DNA of 64,000 nt from Lycorma delicatula (Eukaryota > Arthropoda > Insecta > Hemiptera > Fulgoridae): positions 310,018,147 through 310,082,146 of the forward strand of contig NC_134455.1 of assembly GCF_047948215.1 (NCBI RefSeq), in the 5' to 3' direction. Shown here in pieces: positions 1-11,252 of the stretch. The position numbers and the translations under genes were made by a program. Within the stretch, counting starts at the first letter, position 1; each line of letters begins with the position of its first letter. A model generated the notes under the pieces. It worked only from the letters and a program-made list of their open reading frames with translations. It did not search any database and was not told where the DNA came from.

Positions 1-837
1 TTTCAGCGTTTGTTAGTTTTAAATGCTAGGTAACAAAAATTCATAATAACAGTTAATTTTAGTAACATATTATTTTAAAAGAAACTAAAATTACTAGTAC
101 AAGAGTAATAGTTTAGTACAATTGCAAGGGTAATAATTCTAGTAAAACTGTAATAAACATTACTCTTGACAACTTTTCACGATAGAAGTTTCTGCGAAGG
201 ACTGTTAAAAGTAAAGTAGATTCTATTTTGTGACAACGGGAAATATTTTTAAATCGGTTGATATATGCAGCGTAACAGCTAATAGGCCGCAAGTACCAAA
301 TCTTTGCTCTTAAATGTATAAATATTTATTTATGTTATTATTACTTTATTTTACGACAAAAAGATTTATTTAGTATCCTTCTTTCTATCTTTTATAGGAA
401 AATATCAGAAAAAACTTTAGGCAAATATTTCAAATACAAATTATCGATTGCAATCTATAGCCATGAATAGACAGATACTGGTTACAATTTAGGTATGATG
501 AGATGTAAATTAAAGTTTAATTAATAAAGAGAAATCTGGAAACAAAGGAAAATGAAATTGGAATTTAAAAAAGCATGTTGGAGAATGAAAATTTGACAAA
601 TCTATTTCAGCGACCAGCAGGCCTAGAAATGTATATGAAAAGAAATGTGTGTGACCTTAAAAAAGGGAAAGAAATCGTTGCTGTAGATGAGGATTTTTAT
701 GAAACAATAACAATAAATAGATAGTTGAATAAACCACTATTAAATGCAGACTGATTCACAAAGAATATAATAAATTTTCATGACATGTTCTGGTAAGATA
801 AACAAGAAAATTCGCATAAATTTACATATATACTATA
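1..837. other. AT-rich sequence, nothing recognised
   Basis: I see only A/T-rich sequence with short broken reading frames. There is no conserved protein motif, tRNA-like box, inverted repeat or duplicated end that would support a gene or a defined element. Confidence 0.6.
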
Positions 838-1330
838 TACTAGCTCCCGTTGTAGCTTCGCCCGCGCTATATGGTTGGTTACCTGCGTTTACCATCGCGG
901 TCAATTTTTTTTATTTTACGTTTTTTCGTCAACTAACCAGAAGCAAGTGCAGCCAGTCGCACATATAGTAACGGTGACAGTGGGTGTGTTGGCTGCAAAT
1001 ATCCCGTTTGAATTTTGAAAATCGGAAGATGGGTTACGAATATATAACAATATTTACAAATAACCGTGATCTCTGGGATCAAAAGTGTAGTATCTGATGC
1101 ACTCAAAAGTTAGCCTTCAATCTACTAACAAATACCTGGTTTGAATTTTGAAAATCGGACGATTTTTTGCAGAGATTATAAGAGCACCTCTCAAAACACC
1201 CAAAACATTATATGGCATCTCCAAAAACAGCGCCCCATTGTTACCGGTTGATGGTGATTAGTTTTGCCTACCACGAAGTGCTCGCATACCTCACCACTCA
1301 AACGTCACATCCAGTCCCCACGGGAAACCC
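838..1330. repeat. Dispersed repeat, origin unknown
   Basis: This block is clearly richer in G+C than its surroundings. It opens with CTAGCTCCCGTTGTAGC at about 840, an opening like that of dispersed repeats I know from insect genomes (general knowledge, not checked). A 21-bp segment reading GTTTGAATTTTGAAAATCGG plus A occurs twice in the same orientation, at 1006-1026 and 1139-1159, both identical. There is no convincing coding frame. It may be the untranslated end of a LINE or a non-autonomous transposon; the outer borders are not visible. Confidence 0.45.
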
Positions 1331-1841
1331 ATGTTAAACAGAAATTTTTTAACTTTATTTAATATTATTTTATTTAACGTAAATTTAGTACTCTTAATTT
1401 TGTAATATTTTTCATTAGATCGATTGGAATCATTCAGTTCAAACCCAGCTCACACAGTGATAGTGACTCACAGTTCATTAATTCTATTCATTAAAATTTG
1501 TGCTTAACCGGAAAATCTCCACTACTCTATTTATATTGTAACAAGATTGGTATAACGGACCTGAGTAATGGATTCCGGCCAATTAAGAAGAAAGTAGTAG
1601 AAAATATAATAATGAGGAATCCAGAAAGAGGCTAAAAGAAACCCCCCTTTAGTAATGGTAACAACTCCGTTTAACAACCGTCTTTTGTAATACTGCTCGC
1701 TGACACACAATAAACACATGTTTTTTTACCGAAAGAAGATTTACCAGACCAAGGTTTGGCATTTCATGGGAAAATATGAGGGTGGTTGATCATTCTCACG
1801 CTTCGAATTTGGTCCAGTCCGGCAGCTAAAGACGCTAGGCG

Positions 1842-1877
1842 TATATATACTCCGGGAAAGACCAGTTAAAGTCAATT
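1842..1877 (+). promoter_or_regulatory. Core promoter of LTR copy 1 (TATA plus initiator)
   Basis: TATATATA at 1842-1849 is followed by TCAATT at 1872-1877, giving about 30 bp between TATA and the putative start. The arrangement repeats that of the second LTR at 51422-51457, where the initiator is a perfect arthropod TCAGT. Activity is not shown by sequence alone. Confidence 0.4.
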
Positions 1878-1893
1878 CCACGAGGAGATTCTC

Positions 1894-1966
1894 CGATGTG
1901 AGTCTGTGAGATGGCAGTCTGCAGATGTGAGTCTGCGGGATGAAGTCTGCGATGTGAGTTCTGCGA
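1894..1966 (+). repeat. Short imperfect tandem repeat in LTR copy 1
   Basis: The phrase GATGTGAGT-CTG or close variants occurs four times in about 70 bp, separated by GAGATGGCAGTCTGCA- and GGGATGAAGTCTGC-like spacers. It lies just downstream of the putative LTR start site, a position where leader repeats can accumulate. The unit is roughly 17-22 bp and degenerate. Confidence 0.5.
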
Positions 1967-2010
1967 ATCAGTTCAGAGATTATTAAATCTATATTGGTTT
2001 TTGTGTTGCA

Positions 2011-4229
2011 TATATTTCAGATTTCTTTCATTTTTAAACAATAATTATTCTAAAAAATATAACTTTTTACTCATAGAGTAGCTCAAATTACACCATTTAT
2101 AAAATCTACGATACATATTTTACGCTTTTTTGGAAATTTTAATGTAAAAAAGCTGACAACACAGTTGTAGGACTTTCCCGCCACGCGGATTTTTTTCTGA
2201 TGCACGGCTTACACACAGATACAACACAACTTGATTTAAAATATTTTTTTATAATTTTATTTAAATACAATATTTTTTGTAAAGCTGTACGTCAATGCTA
2301 CACTAGCCCTCCTTCTGGTAACAGAGGGTACTATTGACGTAGTATACTCACTTAGCAACTCAGCACTTAGTACTAGTTAGAACATTTTTTTTGGGTGGGT
2401 TGCGATTTTGAAAATAATTGTTTTTGAGTGAAGTAGTTCTTGATGCCTTTTTGTAATGAGCTGAGTATGATTTTGGAACTCAGAATGATAAATCAATAGA
2501 ATTTAAACAGCCCTACAGGTGATATCTTCAATCGGTTATAACAGGTACTGGCTTCATAGACTCGTGATTATTATTTCTCTTAAAGAAAATAACTTTGATT
2601 AGTGTCGCTGGTGCTTCGGCTGTTTATATTCTTTATAAATACTTGGATAACATTGTTAAATAGTATTGTGTGATAAATTTGATGTAAGGCCTATTAACAT
2701 AATAGAACGGAGAAAAATTGCCTATTAATGACTTCTACAGGTACGTGTAGATATATAAATAAATGAAATTATCTATGGCTTATCAGTTTTTTTATGTAAT
2801 TCTTGTGTTGATTTGATGTTGAGCCTGACTAATTGTAATACAAAAACATTATATGAAGTTCTACTCTCGCTAGCCGTCACAGAGGTATTTTTTCCATTTT
2901 CTCTCATGAATATTGATTATGTAAAAGAAGAAGAATTATATCAATTTTCTATAAACATATTTTTTTATAATTTTGATATATTTTCCGTTAATTTTAAAGT
3001 TAGAAGTATTTATTTATTATTTCTCTCTCTTTATTTTAAGTTCGACTACTAGTTTTTACTTTTTTAATTAAGTTTCTTTTTTGATGTGTAGCACAAAGAT
3101 GCATATTCATGTATCTGACAATTAACGATTGTATATATTTAACTTGCTTCTACTTTAAGTTTACTCATTTCTGATGGTCTTTCTTTTTATATCCAATTAT
3201 TTATGTAACATACCACTTTACTATAAATAAGATATAAAAATTAAACAGTAGATTTCAATAAACTACAAAAACTGTTCCATAAAATGGTTGCTGGCTCTCA
3301 ACAGAACTAACAACCTGTCAATAGAAAATTGACACACTAATTAAAAAAAAAAAACAAAACATTGTTTGAGTCTTGTAAATTAATTAAAACACAGCTAATG
3401 TGAGAATATGAATATGAAATTACGATAAAAGACATTTTTTATAATCTACAAGACATTAATTCATAGCATTATAGAAATAAATTAATGACGTTTCACAAGT
3501 ACAATTTTTACAACCCAGAAGGAACCAAAAGTTTAAATATCTTCTTTGATTATATGCGTATTTGAAAAAAAATTAATTTTTCCCTAAAATATGTCCTAAA
3601 AATTAAATTTAACCTAAAATGTTAATGTAAAATTTAATTTTATGCATTTTAATCTTGCTTTGTTTATATCTTTAAAATATTTTTCCAATAGTTTTATTTT
3701 TTTAAATTATTCACTATTGGATATATCTGATAATATATAAATATAATGTGTAATAATATCATATTATATTATATATATTTTATGCTTTATTTTTAACTCT
3801 AATTAACCTTCGTAAAATATTAAAAGTAATACAAATGTTATTACAGATTATCTGATTACGAGGAGTTTCATTAGATTCCTCCCCGAAACTATTATAGTAA
3901 CGATTATAATATTTATTTAATGCAGAGTTGAATAATATTAAGAATTTTAATGTTTAACTCAATAATATTGTATAAACTTTTTTTTTTAATGTGCGTAGTG
4001 TAATATATATAAAACGACACAAATAAACTCATATTTTTGGTATTATAATTGCATTAAGTTATCGATTCAAATGTAGTTATGTAAAAGGATTACTATTGTG
4101 TTAAGTAACATTAAACTATGAGCTTCTATAAACATTACAGATTTAACTCATTTGTAAAGAATGCTTTTTCCTAAAAACAAATATTTTTTTTTAATAATCT
4201 TGACTGTACTTATGATAATTCTGCAGTGA
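2011..4229. other. AT-rich sequence with one stem-loop
   Basis: No gene or known element is recognisable. The only structure I can support is an imperfect stem-loop at 2288-2341: TACGTCAAT pairs with ATTGACGTA, and an inner CCCTC pairs with GAGGG. The rest is homopolymeric A/T-rich sequence with short random reading frames. Confidence 0.55.
2288..2341. repeat. Two-tier inverted repeat
   Basis: The outer 9-bp arms TACGTCAAT and ATTGACGTA are perfect, and an inner 5-bp CCCTC/GAGGG pair sits between them around a ~10-nt loop. The segment is GC-richer than its flanks. It could be part of an untranslated element end; no duplicate copy was seen in the window. Confidence 0.45.
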
Positions 4230-5475
4230 TACTGACTCTGAGCAAAATAGTCAAACATAATGGAAGTCCTCTTTTGCCCACAACAGCAGGACTGTCTGGA
4301 ATTCTTATGGTCCTGGAGTGAATGAGACTTCCAGTGGGTGTCACTGAAGTGGGCAGATGAAATCGACGACGCAGCGCATCGATTGACATTTACCATTCAG
4401 GAGGCAGCATGGCGCTCAACACCGGTGGAGATGAACAAAGATAGTAAAAGAAGGAATTATCCTAGAAGGGTAATGGAACTCAATACGGGAAAAAGGAGAA
4501 TTTGGAGGAGGTGGCGATACTACAGGAATCCTAAAGACGGAACTAACCTTAACGGTCCGCCCGCAAACTTAAGAGGTTGTTGAGAATAGTCAGAAACCAA
4601 GCATTTAGAGACTATGTCGAGCAGTTATTCCTGGGTGAAGGTAAACATTCGTTGTGGAGGGCTAAAAGGAGTTTCAAAATTCTGCCGGTGTCGTACCCAC
4701 CTGTAAAGTCACTTAATAGATAGGCTTGCAGCGACAGCCAAAAGGCGAAGCTGTTTCCTGAAAACCTATGCAATGTGTTCAAGCCACACGACTCGGAAGT
4801 GATCTATGGGTTCCTGGATAGCCCGCTTCCTCTATGCTTCTCATTGAGACCCTTTACGGCTGAGAAGTACTGCGAGAGATTGGTATATTAAGGTGCTCGA
4901 AAAAGGCCTCAAGATTTGATTTGGTGACTGGTAAAATGTTGTATACCTTCTTTGGCATATCTTTATACAACCCACGTGTTCAATGTAATATTTCGGACCG
5001 CATGGTTCCCCTCAGAATAGAAGTTATCGTAGGGTACTATGGTTAGGAAGCCGAATAAATCTGCAAATGACGTGTATTTGTAAGGTCTATAATACTACCT
5101 ATTCTTGCAAAGGTACTTGAAAGGCTGTTCCTTCAAAGATTATGGTCAGTCTTAGAGAAGGGTAACGTCATCCCTGATCACCAGTTTGGCTTCAAAGGTG
5201 GCCATTCGACCATCAAGTAGACTCACAAAATTTTTAGTGTGATTTTTAGATGTGTAGAAAGAAAGGAATACTGTTCAGCAGCCTTCCTAGACGTTAAACA
5301 AAGTTTGCATTCGACAAAGTTTGGCTTCCCGGTCTCCTTTTCAAACTGAAGTCAAGCCTACCTCAACCGGTCTATCTTGTGTTGCGTAGTTACCTAGATA
5401 GGCGGTTTTCTCGAGTTAAATATAACCAAGACTTATTTGCCTACAGAGATAATCTACATGAGTTCCGCAAAGTAA
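4230..5475 (+). pseudogene. Jockey-clade LINE fragment: post-endonuclease linker and N-terminal RT
   Basis: Several frames together read as a Jockey-clade ORF2. Around 4338 there is ADEIDDAAHRL...IQEAAWRSTP, then RRVMELNTGKRRIWRRWR, typical of the linker between endonuclease and RT. Around 4570-4690 a shifted frame gives FRDYVEQLF and SLWRAKRSFK. Around 5095-5300 further frames give LPILAKVLERLFLQRLW, PDHQFGFKGGHST and YCSAAFLDVK, the first RT blocks. The copy ends near 5475, before the catalytic YADD block, so endonuclease and the catalytic palm are absent. Multiple stops and frameshifts make it a fossil. The element was some 4-5 kb when intact (family knowledge). A perfect palindrome lies 40 bp beyond its end. 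Confidence 0.85.
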
Positions 5476-5514
5476 TAGGAATAAAACGCAATAAAATGTA
5501 TTGTCATAAATCAT

Positions 5515-5544
5515 TTTATCTGATTTATGCATAAATCAGATAAA
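5515..5544. repeat. Perfect 30-bp palindrome
   Basis: TTTATCTGATTTATG is followed immediately by its exact reverse complement, with no loop. It sits just downstream of the end of the Jockey fragment. I see no second copy, so a transposon terminus is unlikely; a snap-back replication product is more plausible. Confidence 0.8.
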
Positions 5545-7968
5545 CTGATTTATTACAATAATCATGGTGAATGTTTAGATTTGTTTAATTAAAAATAATA
5601 TTTTTAAATAATATATAATTTTTAAAAATTGGCAGCATGCATAACGAACAAAATTTTTTTCACAATGTGATCAAAATTTTCAAATTTATTTTCCAATGTG
5701 GAGATAATTTTTTTAACAAGTCACAGCAGCAAAGATTTTCTCAAAAAATTAAATATTATGAAATATTATAAGTATTATATTTACTGTATGCCCTGGAATT
5801 ATTATTTACATATAAAGTTTAGACGCTATAGACTGAAAGGTTGCTTAAAATTTTAATTATACGGTCAAACAAATGTTGCAAGAGTTTCATCAAAAATAAG
5901 TCGCGAACAGAGTGAATTGCATTAAGCCCGTATTTAAAATTGCTAACTTCTTTCATCGTAAATAATTATTTAGAAGACTGACGACGAAACTGTTTACTGC
6001 ATTTTATTCAATACATAATGGAAACGATAAACTGTTATTATAAATTATTAAAACAAAACAAATCTACTTACATAGTTCTAATCTACAGGAGGCTGTAGAT
6101 GAAAAAATAATTTAAAAAAAATTAAAATGTGTTTTTGTTTTTTTTCGAATTTTATTGGGAAAATAGTATTAGAAAATAACAGTTTTTAGTGATTTCTTAA
6201 TTATTTTTATTTTCGTTTATTCTACAGGGAATGTTAGTTGGTACGTACTTATAAATATTGTTCAAATGAAAAATAACAAACTTTAACTATTCTTTAAATA
6301 TCGACATTTTAGAAATAAATATCAAATTACAACCAGCTACCAAAAACTTACAACCAACTCTTAACATTGCACCGACTTCAGAATTCGAAATTTAAAAATT
6401 TTAAACATGTTCTTTATTTTGATATTATTTTTATTATTTTTTTTTTACATTTTTCGTTTCAAAAGTGGATAGCCCTACAATAAATGCTACCCGTTTGGGG
6501 AAAAAAACGCTGTTTTCCAAAAGATCTCAAAGACGACAAACCTGGATCTTGATAAAATTAAACACAAGTGCAAATAAACGACTTAAAAAGACTGCATTTG
6601 AGTAACCAAATTTGCTCTAAAATCCGGAAACATTTTTACTATGAAGTAGTGCTCTAAAATAGATAAAATATCAAAATAACTATGTTTCATTATGCTGCTC
6701 AATCAAGTGATAAGCAATGTTGTCAAAAATTGTTCATATATTTTTTTAATCGTTTACGAAGAATATAATTTTCGTTTAAATATGTTTTAGATATACGGAA
6801 AAACACAACGATACCAATAGAGGGACCTTCTCTCCAAAGTACAAAAGAAGGTAACAAGATTGATCATTTGGGTAGAATAAGGCTTGAAAACATAGAAAAC
6901 TATCAATAAAAAATACTCTTATTACACAATAATAACCTTCATTGCTTATTTAAAAAAACTAGTTTTTATTGTATGCTATATAATTTTAGTGCGAAAGGCA
7001 TAAGACAGCAATTATAAATACTCATATTTAATAATTACAGATTTATTATCTTTTTTTAAACTTTATTCAACCATGTTTCTGGAATGATGGTTAAAAAAAA
7101 ATTATTTAAATACATTTTTATTTTTTACGTTTATTATAATTATTAGTTTTTTTTTTTTTGCAAACTTCAGACTAACGCCAATTTATTACTGTTGATGAGA
7201 GACAAATTTTTTAAAATGCCAAGGGTAATTGAGGGATTCAAACTTAGGACCTTTCTCTTATAGTACATATTATTATAATTCTGCATTAATTATTTCGATC
7301 ATAATCCTTAAATTCATTAATTTGATTAAAACTGACAAAATAATACGAAAAAATGTTTACTTTTATTTGTTGTAAAAGATATATTGCAAAATTAAAGTTC
7401 AGATGATATTGTAAATGAACTTTCACTCAAGAATTTGACCTTGGATAGAAGATAGAGAATCCATAATAGTTAACTGAATAGAAGTTATAATGAATATGTT
7501 AATCTTACTTGGTGACTGGCAGAGCTGGTGAGGAGACTTGTAGGAGACTTCAAAGGTTGTCTGACAACATAATATTCACTCTCGTTCATGAACTTTTGTT
7601 CCCAATTTTCATCAGTTAGTTGAAAACAATACTACCGTGCATTGAACTATGTGAAAAAAATTTATTTTGAAGAGGTTATTTATGTGCTTTAACAAAAAAT
7701 ATTTTTATTTTTTTATTAAACAAAGTGATAAAACATCATATTAAGTTTTTTTGCTGTGTAATTGTGACCTAATCACTTAATAAATTGGTTAGTTTAGAAA
7801 TGATACAGTTAAATGCAGAAAATGTTTTACAAGTATAATATTAAAGTATCAAATTATACTTCTAAAATATGACGTAATGTTTAATAATCCCCTTTAATTA
7901 TATATATATTTTTTTATTTTTGTGTTAGATTAAATGAAGAATCACCTTTTGCTCTTAAGGTGTTATAG
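5545..7968. other. AT-rich sequence, no gene recognised
   Basis: Homopolymer-rich A/T sequence. Two weak hints only: a CACCGACTTC-containing segment near 6370, resembling a motif of dispersed insect repeats, and GGATTCAAACTTAGGACC near 7234, which resembles an antisense tRNA-type B box and could be a worn SINE. Neither is strong enough for its own call. Confidence 0.5.
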
Positions 7969-9132
7969 TTTTTTTTTTTGTTACACTCTTTTATTTACAA
8001 TCAGGCTGCCAAATAACGAAACTATAAGTTAATCGTATAAAGCAGCAATAACGTGGAAGAGTGATACCTTCCATGGCAATACAATAAAAGTCTGGAAAAA
8101 AATACAATTAAAAGTACAATGAATAAAATATAACTAACAATCCACACAAAGTCCGCAATAAAGTACACATAAATCAACAAGAAATGAAGCAGAGCAACAA
8201 GAATAAATAGTAAACACAGCAGTCAAATTGTTAATAAAATAAAGTATAATATTCACCGCTCAACAGGCTCAAGATCCAATACATGCAACACTTTTCAGTC
8301 GTCTCACACTCTCCCTGTTACCCAGTAGGTAAACAGTCAGATGGTTTTCAAGCGTGTTAAACTTAATTATATACTTTAAGCTTAACCGGTGACCATGGCG
8401 CCTCCAAAATGTTCCTCAGCACCTTTTTCTGGAAGCTTTGGATGATGTCGATATTAGATTTTCTTGCCGCACCCGAAAATTGTATCCCGTAGGCCTATAT
8501 TGTCTTTAAAAACATTTTATAAAACAACAGTTTGTTATTTAACTAAAACAAGGACCTCCTTCCTAATATAATAACCAGCTCAACCGTCTAAGCTTGATAT
8601 TTAATTGCTTTCTCTTTTATCTTACGTGACTCTTCCATGTTAGGCGGTGGTCCAAATGAATTCTTAATGCACAGGTGGAGTTAAGATCTAATCTTGGTTA
8701 AGATCTATTAAGAAATATTGTTCCCTCCATCTCATTCAGCCAAAAGGTCTTAGTTAAGATCTTGGTCATTATGAGTACACTGTCCGAATGAGGGATGTGA
8801 AGTCCTTTAGGCAGATTCGTGGGCAGACTCTCCTCTTCGTCGCAAACATCACATGGCTCGACTTTGCAGTATTAACATGTACCTTCCATTTAGCCACCCA
8901 TTCACTGAGAAGGTCTAACCCTATTTGCAAAATACCCAGAGTACATGCTTTGCGTTCTAGTTACCCCCACAATAAAAGGGGACCCAGGGTGCAGAAGAAT
9001 TCCGAAAACCAGACATCGTGATCGCATGACGAGCAGGGCAGTAGACTGCAAATAATACGATAGGTCCAATATTTTAGTCGAGGTCGCTTGATTATGGTCC
9101 GTGCTAAAACCTAGAAGCAGGTGAACTGCAGT
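7969..9132 (-). pseudogene. Jockey-clade LINE 3' end: RT C-terminal half, 3' UTR and poly(A)
   Basis: Reading the minus strand from about 9070 leftwards gives a worn YADD-like block (YYLQSTALLVMRS), then LQIGLDLLSEWVAKWK, NTAKSSHVMFATKRRVCP, RIHLDHRLTWKSHV, NKLLFYKMFLKT, AYGIQFSGAARKSNIDIIQ, FQKKVLRNILEAPWSPVK and a C-terminus stopping at 8269-8271. These are the C-terminal RT and thumb blocks of Jockey-clade ORF2 in the right order, in several frames. The 3' UTR runs to an oligo(T) tract at about 7969, the complement of the poly(A) tail. The segment ends at the 13-bp TSD of the R1-clade insertion and may continue for a few tens of bases past 13149. Stops and frameshifts make it non-functional. 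Confidence 0.85.
9120..9132. repeat. Left TSD of R1-clade element A
   Basis: GGTGAACTGCAGT is repeated exactly at 13137-13149, directly after the poly(A) tail of the element. The preceding A also matches, so the duplication is 13 or 14 bp. This length fits target-primed reverse transcription by R1-clade LINEs. Confidence 0.9.
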
Positions 9133-10146
9133 TTATGTTAGCGAATGTCAATAGGAGTATTCTCGTTCACGATTTAATCAGTCGTGTTGCAGACAAGAAC
9201 GTAGACCTGCTTGTGGTCACCGAACCCAATAAATATGAAGCTGCCAAACTTGGATGGACTGTTGATATGTCGGGAGATGTTGCCATTATGGACGTAAGTC
9301 ATAGTACAATGGAGTTTCAAGTTTAGAGGTAGGGGCGTGGTGGCTGTTGAGACCGAAACAGCTTTATTCGTGGGTGTATACATTTCGCCCAACATTGCGT
9401 ACTTTGACTTTGCCAACTTCATCAACACTTTACAAGGTGTGATTATCAATTCAACCAAGAGGATCGTAATGTTGGGTGATTTTAACAGCAAGATGGTGGT
9501 GGCTGGCAGTCGACACATCAACAGGAGGGGATAGATCCTTGCTGATCTCCTGGAAACTGCCGGCTGCATCTGCATTAATGACGACACGCCCACGTACGTA
9601 GCGAGAGGTCATCGGTTGGTGCTTGACCTCACAATCCTGGACTATAGGTGGAGGAGGAATCAGTACCAGTGGATGGTTCTCTCAGAAGATATAGCGAGCG
9701 ACCACCGCGCCTCTATCTTGGATCTGAAAGACGTAGATTTCAGGCGAGAAGTGCACTTCCCCCCCCCCGCACCGGCGAGATTCTCATCAGAACAAATAGA
9801 ACAATTCGTCAACAGGACTGCAAGTAGATTGTCTGATAGACATCAACAATCACCTGAGGCTTTATCTAATACAATAAAGCAGGAAATGAACAGAATGGCA
9901 GCTGACAACGCAAGGAGGCGCTCCGTATATTGGTGGACTGCTGAAATTGAAGCCATGAGACAAGAGCTCCAGTCCCTTAGGAGAAAGAAAAACGTATTCT
10001 TAGGAATAACAGAGAAGAGTACCAGGAAATAGCCAATAGATACCTCGAGGCAAGAAGAACGCTCAATAAGGCTATTAAGAGACGTAAAAGGGATTGCTGG
10101 ATCAGGCTTTGCGAAGAGTTTGACAGCAATCCCTGGAGCCAGGCAT
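9133..10146 (+). pseudogene. R1-A ORF2, endonuclease domain and linker (broken)
   Basis: Three frame segments read as an apurinic-like (EEP) endonuclease. The first gives LANVNRSILVHDLI and LLVVTEPN, with the catalytic glutamate in TEPN. The second gives VGVYISPN and VMLGDFNSK, the GDFN block. The third gives TYVARGHRLVLDLT and SDHRASI, the SDH block. A stop at 9532-9534 and a frameshift near 9327-9337 break the frame, and a few residues seem lost between the first two blocks. The linker, with a frameshift near 10010, continues as EEYQEIANRYLEARRTLNKA and CEEFDSNPWSQA, where the inserted fragment begins. In R1-clade elements this domain nicks the target to prime reverse transcription. Confidence 0.85.
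10134..10146. repeat. Left TSD of nested R1-clade fragment B
   Basis: TGGAGCCAGGCAT here matches TGGGGCCAGGCAT at 11240-11252 at 12 of 13 positions. The host protein reads NPWSQA on the left and WGQAYRIVTKKFG on the right, so removing one copy plus the insert restores a continuous R1-type linker. Confidence 0.7.
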
Positions 10147-11239
10147 TGAGATTGGTTAGCTGGCATTTCTCCCACTACCACCCCATTCGGTCGCCCTAGA
10201 GCATAGACCAAATGTTCCGTGCCAAAAAACGGCTACTGTGCCTCTAAAAAACGGTATAGCGACCTCGATCCTATCTGCTCCTAATGAACTACCTAACTTG
10301 CGTGAGAGAATTAAGCAGGGTGCCGTACAGCACCCGCTTAAAAGTCCCAGTCGCTCACTTGTCAACAATAAAACTAAATCCGGGAGGCGCACCCATTGTT
10401 ACAATTAAAACTATTGAAGTTGATATATCTAAAAGGCAGCAATTTAGGCTGCTACGCCTCGGTCGCTGTATGCCAGCTAGTACCTGTCCACCATTTAACA
10501 GCGCTTGGAGCTAGTTTGGGTGGTGGCCAGCCATTATCTCAAGAAAGGATTCCTACAACAGAGCTTAGGAGTCATTTTTACATTAAACAACCCTTAAAAT
10601 TAACGATGACGGTTGAACATAGCAACCTCATCGAGGAACTCCCACACGGTCCGACAATGCGGCTCTCGTCACATTGACTGGCCATTTGTGAGCGGCCAAG
10701 TTTCCCCCCGACCTCTAAGTTCCAGGGTGGCTCGATCTCTGGCTCCCCCAAGAACAGGGCAGTCGAACATCATATGCACGTTCGACTGGACCTCCTTGCA
10801 GTCACACAACTCATCAGCCACCAGGCGAACCGAAACAGATATTGGTTCAGGTTTACATGGTTAGTGAGCACCCGGGCACCCGACGCCCTTAAAAACGAAC
10901 TCAAGACATACCATCCCCCAGATCCTGTATAAAACTACACAAGGATCTTCCCTTAGTCGTGGTGTGCCATTCAAGCTCCATGTCTCCATCGCGAGGCTCC
11001 ATAGCCTCTTCCGCAGAAGGGAGATGGGCAACTGTACGAAATTTTGTTCCGGTGCATTGTGATCACCATTCCGCTCCGTTTTTGGCCCGGCTCGAAACTG
11101 CATCCCATATGCCTCAGCCTCCCGACCTCTTCGCAACTTCCACATGACTCCTCGAACTTTCACCACTAAATCGATTGGGAGAGCCTTTCCCAATACAGTA
11201 GTAGCCTCATACGAGGTTGTTTTAAATACACCAGTGCAG
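10147..11239 (-). mobile_element. Nested R1-clade LINE fragment B (C-terminus and 3' UTR), antisense
   Basis: Read on the minus strand, the right part encodes TTSYEATTVLGKALPIDL, KVRGVMWKLRRGREAEAYGM and ENF-type sequence, then LLRKRLWSLAMETW. These are the terminal blocks after the RT thumb of R1-clade ORF2. Further left come NHVNLNQYLFRF and ELCDCKEVQSNVHMMFDCP, a C-x-C...H...C zinc-knuckle-like motif at the protein end. About 430 bp (10823-11238) are closely similar to 45880-46306. The fragment is bounded by a near-perfect 13-bp duplication. The 5' truncation is at the right edge; no clear poly(A) is seen at the left edge. It belongs to a different family from its host element A. Confidence 0.8.
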
Positions 11240-11252
11240 TGGGGCCAGGCAT
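11240..11252. repeat. Right TSD of nested fragment B
   Basis: TGGGGCCAGGCAT differs by one base from the copy at 10134-10146. The R1-A reading frame resumes immediately after it. Confidence 0.7.

Larger units (their letters stand above)
1537..2010 (+). mobile_element. Old solo LTR (LTR copy 1), 3' border uncertain
   Basis: The block starts with TGTAACA, the canonical TG start of an LTR. Its first ~60 bp match the start of the LTR at 51136: both run TGTAACA, then TATAACGGACC, a TAA-GGATT stretch and AATTAAGAAGAAAG-like sequence, followed about 60 bp later by a GAATCCAGAA-like segment. A TATA box lies at 1842 and an initiator-like TCAATT at 1872, about 30 bp apart, as in the other copy. The 3' part cannot be aligned with confidence, so the end near 2010 is an estimate. 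No gag or pol reading frame follows, so this is a solo LTR or a heavily decayed element. Gypsy-like origin is an inference; the superfamily is not proven. Confidence 0.55.

Noticed and set aside
4148..4396. 82-codon minus-strand frame
   Set aside because: Overlaps the start of the plus-strand Jockey fragment and shows no motif of its own.
9174..9593. 139-codon minus-strand frame
   Set aside because: Antisense shadow of the R1-A endonuclease, whose plus-strand motifs are clear.
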